64,000 nt of DNA from NCBI RefSeq assembly GCF_002019705.1, contig NZ_KV917377.1, positions 3,036,565-3,100,564 on the forward strand, given 5' to 3'. The translations under genes and the position numbers were made by a program. This document shows positions 1-7,748 of this stretch, one piece after another. This DNA comes from Shouchella patagoniensis (GTDB lineage Bacteria > Bacillota > Bacilli > Bacillales > Bacillaceae_D). Below the pieces are notes generated by a model that saw nothing but the letters and a program-made list of their open reading frames with translations, did not search any database and was not told the DNA's origin. Each line of letters opens with the position of its first letter. The first letter of the stretch is position 1.

Positions 1-222
1 AACGCCTACTTCGTTTGTAATGATGCTTGCAATTTCACCACCTAAAGGATAATACGTCCCACTTGTTCCACCAGTTAAAAGACTAAGCAATTCTGGATCA
101 TTTGTTGAATCGCCACCATCGTTTTCAGAAGCATCACCGCCATTGTCATCGCTAGTTCCACAGGCTCCTAGCACTAAAGTCGCACCGAGTATGAATGTAA
201 ATGGTAATAGTTTCTTTTTCAT
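1..222 (-). CDS. TAXI-family TRAP transporter solute-binding lipoprotein (N-terminal part, runs off the window)
   Basis: Only the first 74 or so codons are inside the window; the gene continues beyond base 1. The start at 222 has an AGGGGG ribosome binding site a few bases upstream. The product begins with a lipoprotein signal peptide (MKKKLLPF..., lipobox LGAC with Cys at residue 21), then a Ser/Asp/Gly-rich linker, then LLTGGTSGTYYPLGGEIA, which matches the first strand and ligand loop of the TAXI subgroup of TRAP periplasmic/lipoprotein receptors. By family, it would hand a small carboxylate-type substrate to a fused DctQM permease, which should lie beyond the left edge. The substrate cannot be told from this fragment. 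Confidence 0.85.
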   Translation of the reverse strand, partial: MKKKLLPFTFILGATLVLGACGTSDDNGGDASENDGGDSTNDPELLSLLTGGTSGTYYPLGGEIASIITNEVGV

Positions 223-316
223 AGTAAACCCCCTATTGTTTTTATATGGTATTTTCTTAGTTTACATAAAAAAACTGAATAATGTCAAATTGTTTAAAAT
301 TAAAGTATCTAAAAAA

Positions 317-345
317 AACAACTACTTATAAGTAGTTGTTTTTAA
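317..345. terminator. Bidirectional intrinsic terminator
   Basis: A perfect 24-base palindrome (317-340, arms AACAACTACTTA/TAAGTAGTTGTT) has an A-run on one side and a T-run on the other. It sits just past the stop codon of the BCCT gene (minus strand). It could work for transcripts from either side, although the only gene ending at it is the BCCT gene. Confidence 0.8.
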
Positions 346-351
346 TGTTTT

Positions 352-2238
352 TTATACTTTTGTTTCACGTAAAATGTCTTGCACAGCCTCTTTTTGTTGA
401 ATCTCAACAAGAATATAGAGGTAGTCTCCGGGTTCAATTTTTGTGCTTCCTGTAGGGGATATGACATCTTCGTCTCTTTCAATGGCACTCACATTTACAT
501 GCGGGGGGAAGCCAATTTCTGCAAGTGTTTTTCCAACGATTGCTGTATCTTCTGTTGTCTGGAAGTGGAGCATTTCAGCTGTGTTCCTTCCTACCGCCAG
601 GAGTTCTCTGCGAAGCTCTTCACGCCATTCCTCTGAAAGATCTTTACGTAAGTCCTCATAAGCTTCTTCTTTCATCTGCTGTTTTAATGCATCATCATGC
701 GCGTGACGTTTTTTTCTTTGAGCTGTTTTCCAATCACGTGTAATCATCATTCCTATCGCGACAAGCATGAAAACGAGGATAAAGGCAAATGGCAAAGCAG
801 CTGTTAATGCGGCAGTTTGGAGTGCGTCAAGTCCGCCACCTCCACTTACTAATAATACGGAAGCTGTACCCGCAATGAGTACACCCCAAAGGACTTTTAA
901 TTTAAAACTTGGATTTAACGAACCGTTTGATGTCATTGAGCCTAACACAAAGGCAGCTGAATCTGCAGAGGTAACAAAGAAGATTGAAACGACGATAATC
1001 GCTAAGATACTTGAAATGAATGTTAATGGTAGTTGGTCAAGCATATAAAATAGCGTTAGTTCTACTTCAGAATTAGCAATATCTGACATTCCGAATATAC
1101 CTTGAATTTCGATATCAAGAGCTGTACCTCCAAATACAGAGAACCAAATAACTGCCATTAATGTCGGAACTAATAACACGCCCGCGATAAATTCACGAAT
1201 CGTCCGACCTTTTGAGATACGAGCAATAAACAAACCTACAAAAGGTGACCATGCCATATGCCATGCCCAAAAAAAGATGGTGTTAGCTCCTAACCAGCCG
1301 TCATCTGAGTAGGGTTCCATTGAAAATGACATTGATAATACATTCGAAGCATAACTGCCAAGAGTTGTGACCATGCTTTCGAGAAGTGTAATTGTTGGTC
1401 CTGAAAATAGTACAAAAAGCATTAATGCACCGGCTAATAATAAATTAAGATTTGTTAACCTCTTAATTCCTTTGTTAATCCCTCGGACAGCAGAAAATAA
1501 AAATAGTATAGTGATAATAGCTATGATTGATAGCTGTAAATAAATGTTATTTTCTAATGGTGTCAAAAATGAAATTCCACCAGAGAGCTGCATTGCACTT
1601 ACACCAAAAGTTGTGGCAACTCCAGCACAAGTTGATATTACAGCAAGTAAATCAATGCCTTTTCCCATCCACCCATCCGTTTTTTTTCCTAGTAATGGAT
1701 AAAAAGCAGAGCTAATAAGCGCAGGTCGGTTTTTTCGATACTGGACGTAAGCTAAGGTTAGTCCGACAATGGAAAATGCCCCCCATGCATGAAGCCCCCA
1801 ATGGAACACACCATAGCGAAGACCAACTTCCGCAGCTTCCCCAGCATCGCCAGGGAAACTAAATGAGTAACCTGGTGGTGGATCTGAATAATAAAGTATT
1901 GGTTCGGCGACACCGAAAAATACGAAGCCAACACCAAGACCAGCTGCAAATAACATTCCGATCCAGGAAACAAACGAATGCTCTGGTCGATCTGTATCTT
2001 TCCCTAAACGGAGCTTTCCAAATGGTGTAACAGCTATTACGAAACCAAATATGATAAACATACTGGCAATCGTCATATAAAACCAGCCGAAATTTGTGAT
2101 AATCCAGTCTAATGCAGTGTTTGCTGTAGCTCCGAGATGAGAAGGATTAATACTACCCCAGAGAACAAATAAAGTAATGATAATTGCAGATGTGTAAAGA
2201 ACGAATGACGACTTGCTTAAAGATGATTGATCTGGCAT
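352..2238 (-). CDS. BCCT-family betaine/carnitine/choline transporter with C-terminal RCK_C (TrkA_C)-like domain
   Basis: An uptake system for quaternary-ammonium osmoprotectants driven by an ion gradient in the cytoplasmic membrane. About 12 hydrophobic segments cover residues 20-510 and carry BCCT hallmarks: AAGLGVGFVFFGVAEP (the GMGIG-type loop), the Trp-rich FFWAWHMAWSPFVG and TSADSAAFVLGSM. The last 75 residues after a charged linker (VGKTLAEIGFPPH...PGDYLYILVE) look like a TrkA_C/RCK_C regulatory domain, an extra beyond the usual 500-550-residue core. I chose the start at 2238 (628 aa) because AAAGGTG lies 7 bases upstream; an in-frame upstream ATG at 2319 lacks such a site. With ectABC in the same window it fits a salt-adapted cell. 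The exact substrate is not visible. Confidence 0.9.
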   Translation of the reverse strand: MPDQSSLSKSSFVLYTSAIIITLFVLWGSINPSHLGATANTALDWIITNFGWFYMTIASMFIIFGFVIAVTPFGKLRLGKDTDRPEHSFVSWIGMLFAAGLGVGFVFFGVAEPILYYSDPPPGYSFSFPGDAGEAAEVGLRYGVFHWGLHAWGAFSIVGLTLAYVQYRKNRPALISSAFYPLLGKKTDGWMGKGIDLLAVISTCAGVATTFGVSAMQLSGGISFLTPLENNIYLQLSIIAIITILFLFSAVRGINKGIKRLTNLNLLLAGALMLFVLFSGPTITLLESMVTTLGSYASNVLSMSFSMEPYSDDGWLGANTIFFWAWHMAWSPFVGLFIARISKGRTIREFIAGVLLVPTLMAVIWFSVFGGTALDIEIQGIFGMSDIANSEVELTLFYMLDQLPLTFISSILAIIVVSIFFVTSADSAAFVLGSMTSNGSLNPSFKLKVLWGVLIAGTASVLLVSGGGGLDALQTAALTAALPFAFILVFMLVAIGMMITRDWKTAQRKKRHAHDDALKQQMKEEAYEDLRKDLSEEWREELRRELLAVGRNTAEMLHFQTTEDTAIVGKTLAEIGFPPHVNVSAIERDEDVISPTGSTKIEPGDYLYILVEIQQKEAVQDILRETKV

Positions 2239-2519
2239 ATGCAACACCTTTCTATGCAGTTTTTTATGTAAAGAATAGGGGGAGATCCTCCATGGGATAA
2301 CACTTACCCCCTCTGTCATTGATTAAACATGATTTAATAAATTCTGCTGATGAATTATAAACCCATTAATATAGGAAGGTTTTAGCAATGTTAGTTTATG
2401 TCGATAAAAAGGGCGAAAACCACGTTGACTTTCTTTGCTTAGAGGAGTAAGATTCCTCTTAGACTTTAAAACAAAAGTCATAACAATGATTAGTTTAAAA
2501 GGAAAAGGAGATAGTCATC

Positions 2520-3383
2520 ATGGGAAGAGGTATCGCTTCTTTTACGTACTCAGACAGCACGTTGGAGTATTCAATTACGGGAGAAGGAGATCCAATATTA
2601 TATTTGCATGGTGGGCACTCAAGTTGTTTAGAACAGCTTGGATTAGAAGAACTTGTAGAGCAAGGTTATTCTGTCATTGTGCCTTCAAGAGCAGGATATG
2701 GCCATACGTCTAAGAAAATTGGCAAGTCGCTACAAAAAGCTTGTGCTTTCTATATAGAATTACTAAATGAACTTCATATTGATAAAGTTCATTTAATTGC
2801 TGCTTCAACTGGTGGTCCTTCTGGAATACATCTAGCGAGTCGGTATCCGGAACGAATTAAATCATTTACTCTACAAGGAGCTGTTACAAAACCTTGGAAA
2901 GAGGCGAACTTACGCGATGCAGTTCTAAGTAGATGTTTATTTCATCCATATATTGAAAAAGTTGTTTGGAAAGGCGTTTCATCAGTCGCGAGATTCTCAC
3001 CTGACTGGGCATTTAAAACAATTGCGCCAGCCTACAGTACGTTGCCATACGAAGAGATTAAGCAACGTACACTTCCACGTGATTGGTATTTATTTGACCG
3101 CATGACAGAATTTCAGCGGTCACGTCATGGGTTTTTAATTGATCTGCACCAAATTCGAAACTCTTTACAGGAGGAACTCGAATCCATTACTGTACCTACA
3201 TTAATCGTTCACAGTATTAATGATGCAATAGTGCCACTTGAGCATGCGGAATATGCAAATGGACATATTCGCTCTTCTAAATTACTATGTCTTGATACGT
3301 GGGGGCATCTAGTTTGTCTAGGAAAAGGTTCAGAACGCCATTCTGAAGAATTAATTGGATTTTTAAATCAATATTCCGCTTAA
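2520..3383 (+). CDS. Alpha/beta hydrolase
   Basis: A single-domain alpha/beta hydrolase of 287 aa, likely cytoplasmic. Seen in the sequence: oxyanion-hole strand PILYLHGGHSS near residue 30; nucleophile elbow AASTGGPSG with Ser96 (the usual first Gly of GxSxGG is Ala here); acid region HSINDAIVPLEHAEY; and the catalytic His in DTWGHLV near the C-terminus. The triad is therefore complete. The start has GGAGA 8-9 bases upstream. It is followed by its own terminator, so it looks monocistronic. Substrate unknown; esterase or C-C hydrolase roles are both possible. Confidence 0.85.
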   Translation: MGRGIASFTYSDSTLEYSITGEGDPILYLHGGHSSCLEQLGLEELVEQGYSVIVPSRAGYGHTSKKIGKSLQKACAFYIELLNELHIDKVHLIAASTGGPSGIHLASRYPERIKSFTLQGAVTKPWKEANLRDAVLSRCLFHPYIEKVVWKGVSSVARFSPDWAFKTIAPAYSTLPYEEIKQRTLPRDWYLFDRMTEFQRSRHGFLIDLHQIRNSLQEELESITVPTLIVHSINDAIVPLEHAEYANGHIRSSKLLCLDTWGHLVCLGKGSERHSEELIGFLNQYSA

Positions 3384-3417
3384 TCCGCATGGTTTTTTAA
3401 ACCAAGCGGATTTTTTA
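3382..3417 (+). terminator. Intrinsic terminator of the alpha/beta hydrolase gene
   Basis: AATCCGC at 3382-3388 pairs with GCGGATT at 3406-3412, with an inner TGGTTT/AAACCA stem, followed by a T-run. Confidence 0.85.
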
Positions 3418-3452
3418 TAGCAATTTCAGTATTTAAACAATTTCATTTCTCA

Positions 3453-3481
3453 TTGACAGTCAAGCATTGTTTTTTTAAGCT
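3453..3481 (+). promoter_or_regulatory. Candidate sigma-A promoter for nupC
   Basis: A perfect -35 (TTGACA, 3453-3458) is followed after 17 bases by a weak -10 (TAAGCT, 3476-3481), about 130 bases before the NupC start. The poor -10 keeps confidence low. A degenerate cre-like box (TGCAAACATTTTCA, 3527-3540) lies downstream, but its central CG is lost. Confidence 0.35.
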
Positions 3482-3610
3482 GAATACTGTCGGTTCAAGA
3501 AATATAAAATTTTCTTTAAGAAAAAGTGCAAACATTTTCATGAATCGGGAATAGTAAAAGGTACAGTGGGAGGATACATAACATAGAAAAATAACAACTG
3601 GGAGGTTGCT

Positions 3611-4825
3611 ATGCAATTTTTATGGGGGTTAATGGGAGTCGTCGTTTTACTTGGAATTGCTTATTTGCTTTCTTCAAATAAGAAAGCGATTAATTGGAGA
3701 ACAATTCTTGGTGCGTTAGCACTTCAAATATTATTTGCTTTTATTGTGCTTTGGACAGAATGGGGAAATACTGCGCTTACGTTCGTGACCTCTGCAGTCC
3801 AACAAGCAATAGATACGTCCGCAGCAGGGATTGATATGTTATTTGGGGGCGTTCTACAAGGTGAAGGGGTAGGAAACGTTTTTGCTTTTCAAGTGTTACC
3901 AATAATTATTTTCTTTTCAGCTGTGATTAGCATTTTATATCACTTTGGTATTATGCAATTTATTGTTAAGCATCTAGGAGGCTGGATATCACGCTTACTT
4001 GGGACAAGTAGAGCAGAATCGATATCCGCAACTGGGAATATTTTTGTAGGACAAACAGAAGCGCCTTTATTAATTAAGCCTTATTTAGGAAAAATGACTA
4101 AGTCTGAAATGTTTGCAGTCATGACGGGCGGGATGGCAACCGTTGCGGGATCAGTAATGGCTGGAATTTCACAAATGGGTGTACCGCTTGAGTATTTAAT
4201 TGCTGCTACATTTATGTCTGCTCCAGGTGGATTATTAATGGCAAAAATGTTAATGCCAGAAACGGAAGTTAGTGAAACGAAAGACAAAATCGATTTTAAA
4301 GTTGATAAAACGTCCACGAATGTTATTGATGCAGCATCAAACGGTGCACTTGATGGTTTAAAGCTTGCACTAAATGTTGGAGCGATGTTAATTGCTTTTG
4401 TGTCCCTGATCGCGTTGATTAACCTTATATTGGGTACGGTTGGTGGTTGGTTTGGTTATGCCATTACACTTGAAGAAATTTTAGGATATATTTTCTCTCC
4501 AATGGCGTGGTTGATTGGAGTACCTTGGAATGAAGCAGTGCAAGCAGGATCGTTTATCGGACAGAAAACAATTATTAATGAATTTATCGGCTTCGATGCA
4601 CTGATGTCGTCAGCAGGGGAGATCTCAGAGCGGACCTTTGTTATTGCAAGTTTTGCACTATGTGGGTTCGCTAACATTAGTTCTGTTGCGATCTTACTTG
4701 GTGGATTAGGAGGGTTGGTTCCAGATCGCCGTCCTTTAATTGCGAAATATGGCGTAAAAGCTCTTATTGCAGCAACATTAGTTAATTTAATGAACGCAGC
4801 AATCGCTGGAATGTTAATTGGATAA
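3611..4825 (+). CDS. nupC: NupC-type concentrative nucleoside transporter (CNT family)
   Basis: An ion-coupled symporter importing nucleosides across the cytoplasmic membrane. The 404-aa length equals that of Bacillus NupC proteins. It has about 10 hydrophobic segments and the CNT core motifs FVGQTEAPLLIKPYL (about residues 146-160), MTGGMATVAGSVMAG (176-190) and the C-terminal CGFANISSVAILLGGLGGLVPDRR, with the conserved GFANI signature. The start is preceded by GGGAGGTTGCT. It is flanked by terminators and has about 225 bases of upstream leader, so it is probably transcribed alone. Nucleoside range (pyrimidine versus purine) cannot be assigned by reading. Confidence 0.93.
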   Translation: MQFLWGLMGVVVLLGIAYLLSSNKKAINWRTILGALALQILFAFIVLWTEWGNTALTFVTSAVQQAIDTSAAGIDMLFGGVLQGEGVGNVFAFQVLPIIIFFSAVISILYHFGIMQFIVKHLGGWISRLLGTSRAESISATGNIFVGQTEAPLLIKPYLGKMTKSEMFAVMTGGMATVAGSVMAGISQMGVPLEYLIAATFMSAPGGLLMAKMLMPETEVSETKDKIDFKVDKTSTNVIDAASNGALDGLKLALNVGAMLIAFVSLIALINLILGTVGGWFGYAITLEEILGYIFSPMAWLIGVPWNEAVQAGSFIGQKTIINEFIGFDALMSSAGEISERTFVIASFALCGFANISSVAILLGGLGGLVPDRRPLIAKYGVKALIAATLVNLMNAAIAGMLIG

Positions 4826-4838
4826 ATAAAAAAGACAA

Positions 4839-4871
4839 AAGTCTCTGAGATAAACACTCGGAGGCTTTTTT
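4839..4871 (+). terminator. Intrinsic terminator after nupC
   Basis: AAGTCTCTGAG (from 4839) pairs, with some G-U wobble, with CTCGGAGGCTT, followed by T residues. Confidence 0.7.
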
Positions 4872-5034
4872 GGTCCGTGATAACTTAAATCGATCATGAA
4901 CTAGCGGGTAGATCTAAGAAAAGGGAAGTATCTGCGAGAAAGGCTTGTCGACGGTCGTTATAAGTGCCATAGTTTGTGGTGTAGGGTGTAAGTCGCTAGA
5001 ATAAAGGTGGATTCACGGTAGGAGAGGTGATTAA

Positions 5035-5508
5035 ATGAATGTAACAATCGTAAAGGCCCAACAAGCCGATGCCAAAGCAATCTTACATGTACAGAAGCTC
5101 GCATATAGAAGCGAAGCGGAGATTTATAATGATTATTCAATTTTACCGCTACACGAAACAGTAAGCGATGTGGAAAAAGCGTTCTCTGAATATATGATCT
5201 TAAAGGCCGTAGCATCTAATGGGGAAATTGCTGGATCTGTTCGAGCTAAAAAAGAGAATGATCAAATTTCGATTGCTAAATTGATGGTGCACCCGGATTG
5301 GCAGAATTATGGAATTGGAAGAAAACTGATGGAAGCGATTGAACAGGAAGTGCCAGGCAAACGCTACTCCTTGTTTACTGGTAGCAAAAGCGTAAAGAAT
5401 TTGGCGCTTTATCAAAAGTTAGGCTATCGAATCTATAAAGAAGGACAGTTGCCTGGTGAAGCAACAGTGTTTGCATTTATGGAAAAGACGAGAAGCAGTC
5501 ATGTGTAA
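5035..5508 (+). CDS. GNAT-family N-acetyltransferase
   Basis: A 157-aa single-domain GNAT enzyme that would move an acetyl group from acetyl-CoA to an amine. Motif A is visible as AKLMVHPDWQNYGIGRKLME (about residues 82-101) with the Q/R-x-x-G-x-G/A pyrophosphate loop as QNYGIG; motif B follows as NLALYQKLGYRIYKEG. The start is supported by GGAGAGGTGATTAA immediately upstream. The substrate is unknown; the LYxKLGY region is typical of many Bacillus YjcF/YkkB-like GNATs. No operon partner: a terminator overlaps its 3' end. Confidence 0.85.
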   Translation: MNVTIVKAQQADAKAILHVQKLAYRSEAEIYNDYSILPLHETVSDVEKAFSEYMILKAVASNGEIAGSVRAKKENDQISIAKLMVHPDWQNYGIGRKLMEAIEQEVPGKRYSLFTGSKSVKNLALYQKLGYRIYKEGQLPGEATVFAFMEKTRSSHV

Positions 5509-5533
5509 GAGCGCATGACTGCTTGTTTTTTTA
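5493..5533 (+). terminator. Intrinsic terminator overlapping the GNAT stop codon
   Basis: AAGCAGTCATG (5493-5503) and CATGACTGCTT (5514-5524) form an 11-bp stem with the stop codon in the loop, followed by GTTTTTTT. Confidence 0.85.
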
Positions 5534-5604
5534 TGAGAGTCAATTTGTTGCGCTAGTGTGCATAAGCATGTGAAGAGGTCGAAAGAGAAAAGAGGTTCGT
5601 TCTT

Positions 5605-6126
5605 ATGAACAAAACCGTTTATAAATCTGCGAGAGGTGAGTGGCATTCGTTTGATGATGTGTTTTTGCAGATTAAAGCGTTTATCTTAAGCAATCCCCAG
5701 TGTGATTATAAAGTGATGATAGGCACAGATTCACAGGTGCATGCTCGATTTACGACATTTGTGACGGGAATTGTTGTACAACGAATTGGGAATGGAACGT
5801 GGACCTGTGCGAAAAAGGTAGCTATCGAAAGAAAAATGACAAATGTATATGAACGAATCTCACAAGAAACGGCTTTTACAGAAGAGGTGCTATCAGAGTT
5901 TACAGAAACGCATCAATCACAGCTTGTTAACATCGTTTTACCTTACCTTTACAAAGGAGCCAATCTCCAATTTGAAGCACATCTAGATATTGGATCAAGC
6001 GATCGAAACAGAACGAGGGTGTACGTGAAGGAAATGAAGGCCCGTATTGAAGCGCTTGGTTTTAAGGCGTCTATAAAACCAGACGCCTTTGTGGCAAGCA
6101 GTTATGCAAATCGATATACAAAATAA
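5605..6126 (+). CDS. ykuK: YkuK family protein (DUF458, RNase H-like fold)
   Basis: The 173-aa product matches the length and layout of B. subtilis YkuK. Seen: YKVMIGTDSQVHARFTTFVTGIVV (about residues 36-59), where the TDSQ strand carries a candidate metal-binding Asp of an RNase H-like fold; a mid-region Glu (QETAFTEEV); LQFEAHLDIGSSDRNRTR with further acidic residues; and IKPDAFVASSYANRYTK at the end, a conserved tail of the family. The biochemical activity of YkuK is not established, so I name only the family. The start has GAGGTTCGTTCTT upstream. Confidence 0.88.
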   Translation: MNKTVYKSARGEWHSFDDVFLQIKAFILSNPQCDYKVMIGTDSQVHARFTTFVTGIVVQRIGNGTWTCAKKVAIERKMTNVYERISQETAFTEEVLSEFTETHQSQLVNIVLPYLYKGANLQFEAHLDIGSSDRNRTRVYVKEMKARIEALGFKASIKPDAFVASSYANRYTK

Positions 6127-6134
6127 CTCCCCGC

Positions 6135-6380
6135 TTAGCGAGGAGGCCTTTGCATTCGATTCATGCGCTGAAAGTGTTGTGGAGATGGTTCTCTTTTTTC
6201 ACGTATAATAGCTGATTGGGTGTGAGGAAAGCTATGCACGTGCCGATATACTTTATTTGTGACGTAATGGGTTATGACTGGCTGTATCTCTTGGACCACA
6301 TATTCTTCAATATACTTTTGGTGAGGTTGGTGAGTCGGTTTATGATGCATTGCCTCAAATGGTGGACGTTTGCGGAACAT
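6135..6380 (-). CDS. Small His-rich spore coat protein, CotD-like
   Basis: An 81-aa, basic, His/Pro/Gln-rich protein. The central section QPVITHYVTNKVYRHVHSFP followed by HTQS resembles the B. subtilis CotD core, where a P.V.H...TTNVN segment precedes a HVHYFPHT motif. CotD is an inner coat protein made in the mother cell under late sigma factors. The start at 6380 is backed by AAGGGGG on the minus strand. It lacks the Cys residues of CotD, so it may be a CotD relative rather than an orthologue. Confidence 0.7.
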   Translation of the reverse strand: MFRKRPPFEAMHHKPTHQPHQKYIEEYVVQEIQPVITHYVTNKVYRHVHSFPHTQSAIIREKREPSPQHFQRMNRMQRPPR

Positions 6381-6442
6381 TCCATATCCCCCTTCCTATG
6401 GGAATAGTTTATGTAGCATCAGTCCCGTTGGATTGGGCAAGA

Positions 6443-6481
6443 GAAAAGGGTGTATTTCCAATTGGGAATACACCTTTTTTC
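6443..6481. terminator. Intrinsic terminator, mainly for the AI-2E permease gene
   Basis: GGTGTATTTCC (from 6449) pairs with GGGAATACACC (ending 6474) with one mismatch around an AATT loop, with T-rich flanks on both strands. It lies directly past the stop of the minus-strand permease. Confidence 0.75.
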
Positions 6482-6484
6482 ACT

Positions 6485-7579
6485 TTACGCTTTTGTAGGC
6501 TTGGAACGCATTCGTATCCGAATTAAACGATACGTATGTTGAACAATCACTTTACCAACAGCGTACGTTGGAACGGCTAGCAAAATCCCGATAAATCCAG
6601 CCAGTTGGCTGGCAACAAGGAGTACAAAAATAATGGTTAATGGGTGGACTGAAAGCTGTCTGCCCATGATTTGTGGTGAGAGGACATTGCTTTCCACTTG
6701 TTGAATAATGACAACTCCTAATATAACGGCAAGAGCTAGAAAAGGTGAATCAAACAAGGCGACAACAACTGCTGGAGCAGTACCGATCCACGGGCCGATA
6801 AAAGGAATGACATTTGTAAATAAAGCGACAAGTGCTAAAATCAAGGCGTAATCTAGACCAATAATGAGGTAAAAAATCAAGCATAAGATCCCGACACAAG
6901 CACTGACTAGAATTTGTCCCTGTATATAACCGCTTAAGGCATTATCTAAATCGGTAAGAACGCGATTCCCTTCTTCTTGCTCTCTCGCTGGAAATTGGTT
7001 TATAACCATCATCGGAGCTTTTTTTCCGTCTTTCAACATATAAAAGAGCACGAATGGAATGATAACAGCGACGATAACGATATTAGCAACAGCGCCAATA
7101 AATGAGCCAATACTGTCGATAATCGATTCAATATAGCCCTCGAGGTTTTCTGTGATTGTACTGGACAAGTCATTTAAAGAGAAGTTTGTGAACTCAAGTA
7201 AGTTTTGAAAAGCTTGTTGTTCTTGTAAATTCATGAAGAACTCTTGCATTGTATTCGCATACCGTGGCACGTTGTTCACGAAAGTCATTATCTGATTTTG
7301 AATGATTGGTCCTATGTAAAGAATTCCTGCAGTAGCTAACCCGATTAGAACAAGGAAGACAATAAGTATGGAGATGCCGCGATGTATCTTCTTGCTTAAA
7401 ATATTGACGAACGGCCTTAGCAAATAATAGATGATAAGCGCGATAACAATTGGTGCAAATAACGTTTGAAACAAGACAGCAATCGGTCTAAAAATAAAGT
7501 TAACTAAGGATCCTAAATAAATAATGAGAAAAATAACAATGATCCAGCAGGCAAACCGAAATGCTTTGCTATCCATCAT
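6485..7579 (-). CDS. AI-2E family transporter (YueF-like permease)
   Basis: A 364-aa polytopic membrane protein with about eight hydrophobic segments, two near the N-terminus, a soluble stretch (about residues 90-150), then the family core PFVLFYMLKDGKK (about 175-190) and NVIPFIGPWIGTAPAVVVAL, ending in LLAVPTYAVGKVIV. These are the conserved AI-2E/UPF0118 motifs. Members of the family export small molecules or act as Na+/H+ antiporters; which applies here is unknown. AAGGAGGATACC lies 9 bases before the first of two tandem ATGs. It is monocistronic with its own terminator. Confidence 0.88.
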   Translation of the reverse strand: MMDSKAFRFACWIIVIFLIIYLGSLVNFIFRPIAVLFQTLFAPIVIALIIYYLLRPFVNILSKKIHRGISILIVFLVLIGLATAGILYIGPIIQNQIMTFVNNVPRYANTMQEFFMNLQEQQAFQNLLEFTNFSLNDLSSTITENLEGYIESIIDSIGSFIGAVANIVIVAVIIPFVLFYMLKDGKKAPMMVINQFPAREQEEGNRVLTDLDNALSGYIQGQILVSACVGILCLIFYLIIGLDYALILALVALFTNVIPFIGPWIGTAPAVVVALFDSPFLALAVILGVVIIQQVESNVLSPQIMGRQLSVHPLTIIFVLLVASQLAGFIGILLAVPTYAVGKVIVQHTYRLIRIRMRSKPTKA

Positions 7580-7748
7580 GAGTGGTATCCTCCTTCTTCC
7601 TAGATGCTAATTTAAAAGTAAATGGTAAGAGTACTATACCATAAATTTGTTGAAAACCAATGAATAACCTAATTGACTTGCGGGAGCCCTGTTTGGATAC
7701 ACTTGATTCGGGAATAGGACCGTACTAAGAGGAATGAGGATGATATCG

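Noticed and set aside
3527-3540. cre-like box in the nupC leader
   Set aside because: The central CG is changed to CA, which normally ruins CcpA binding.
6127-6155. Hairpin just after ykuK (CTCCCCG with CGAGGAG)
   Set aside because: One mismatch and a poor T-run; not good enough to call a terminator.
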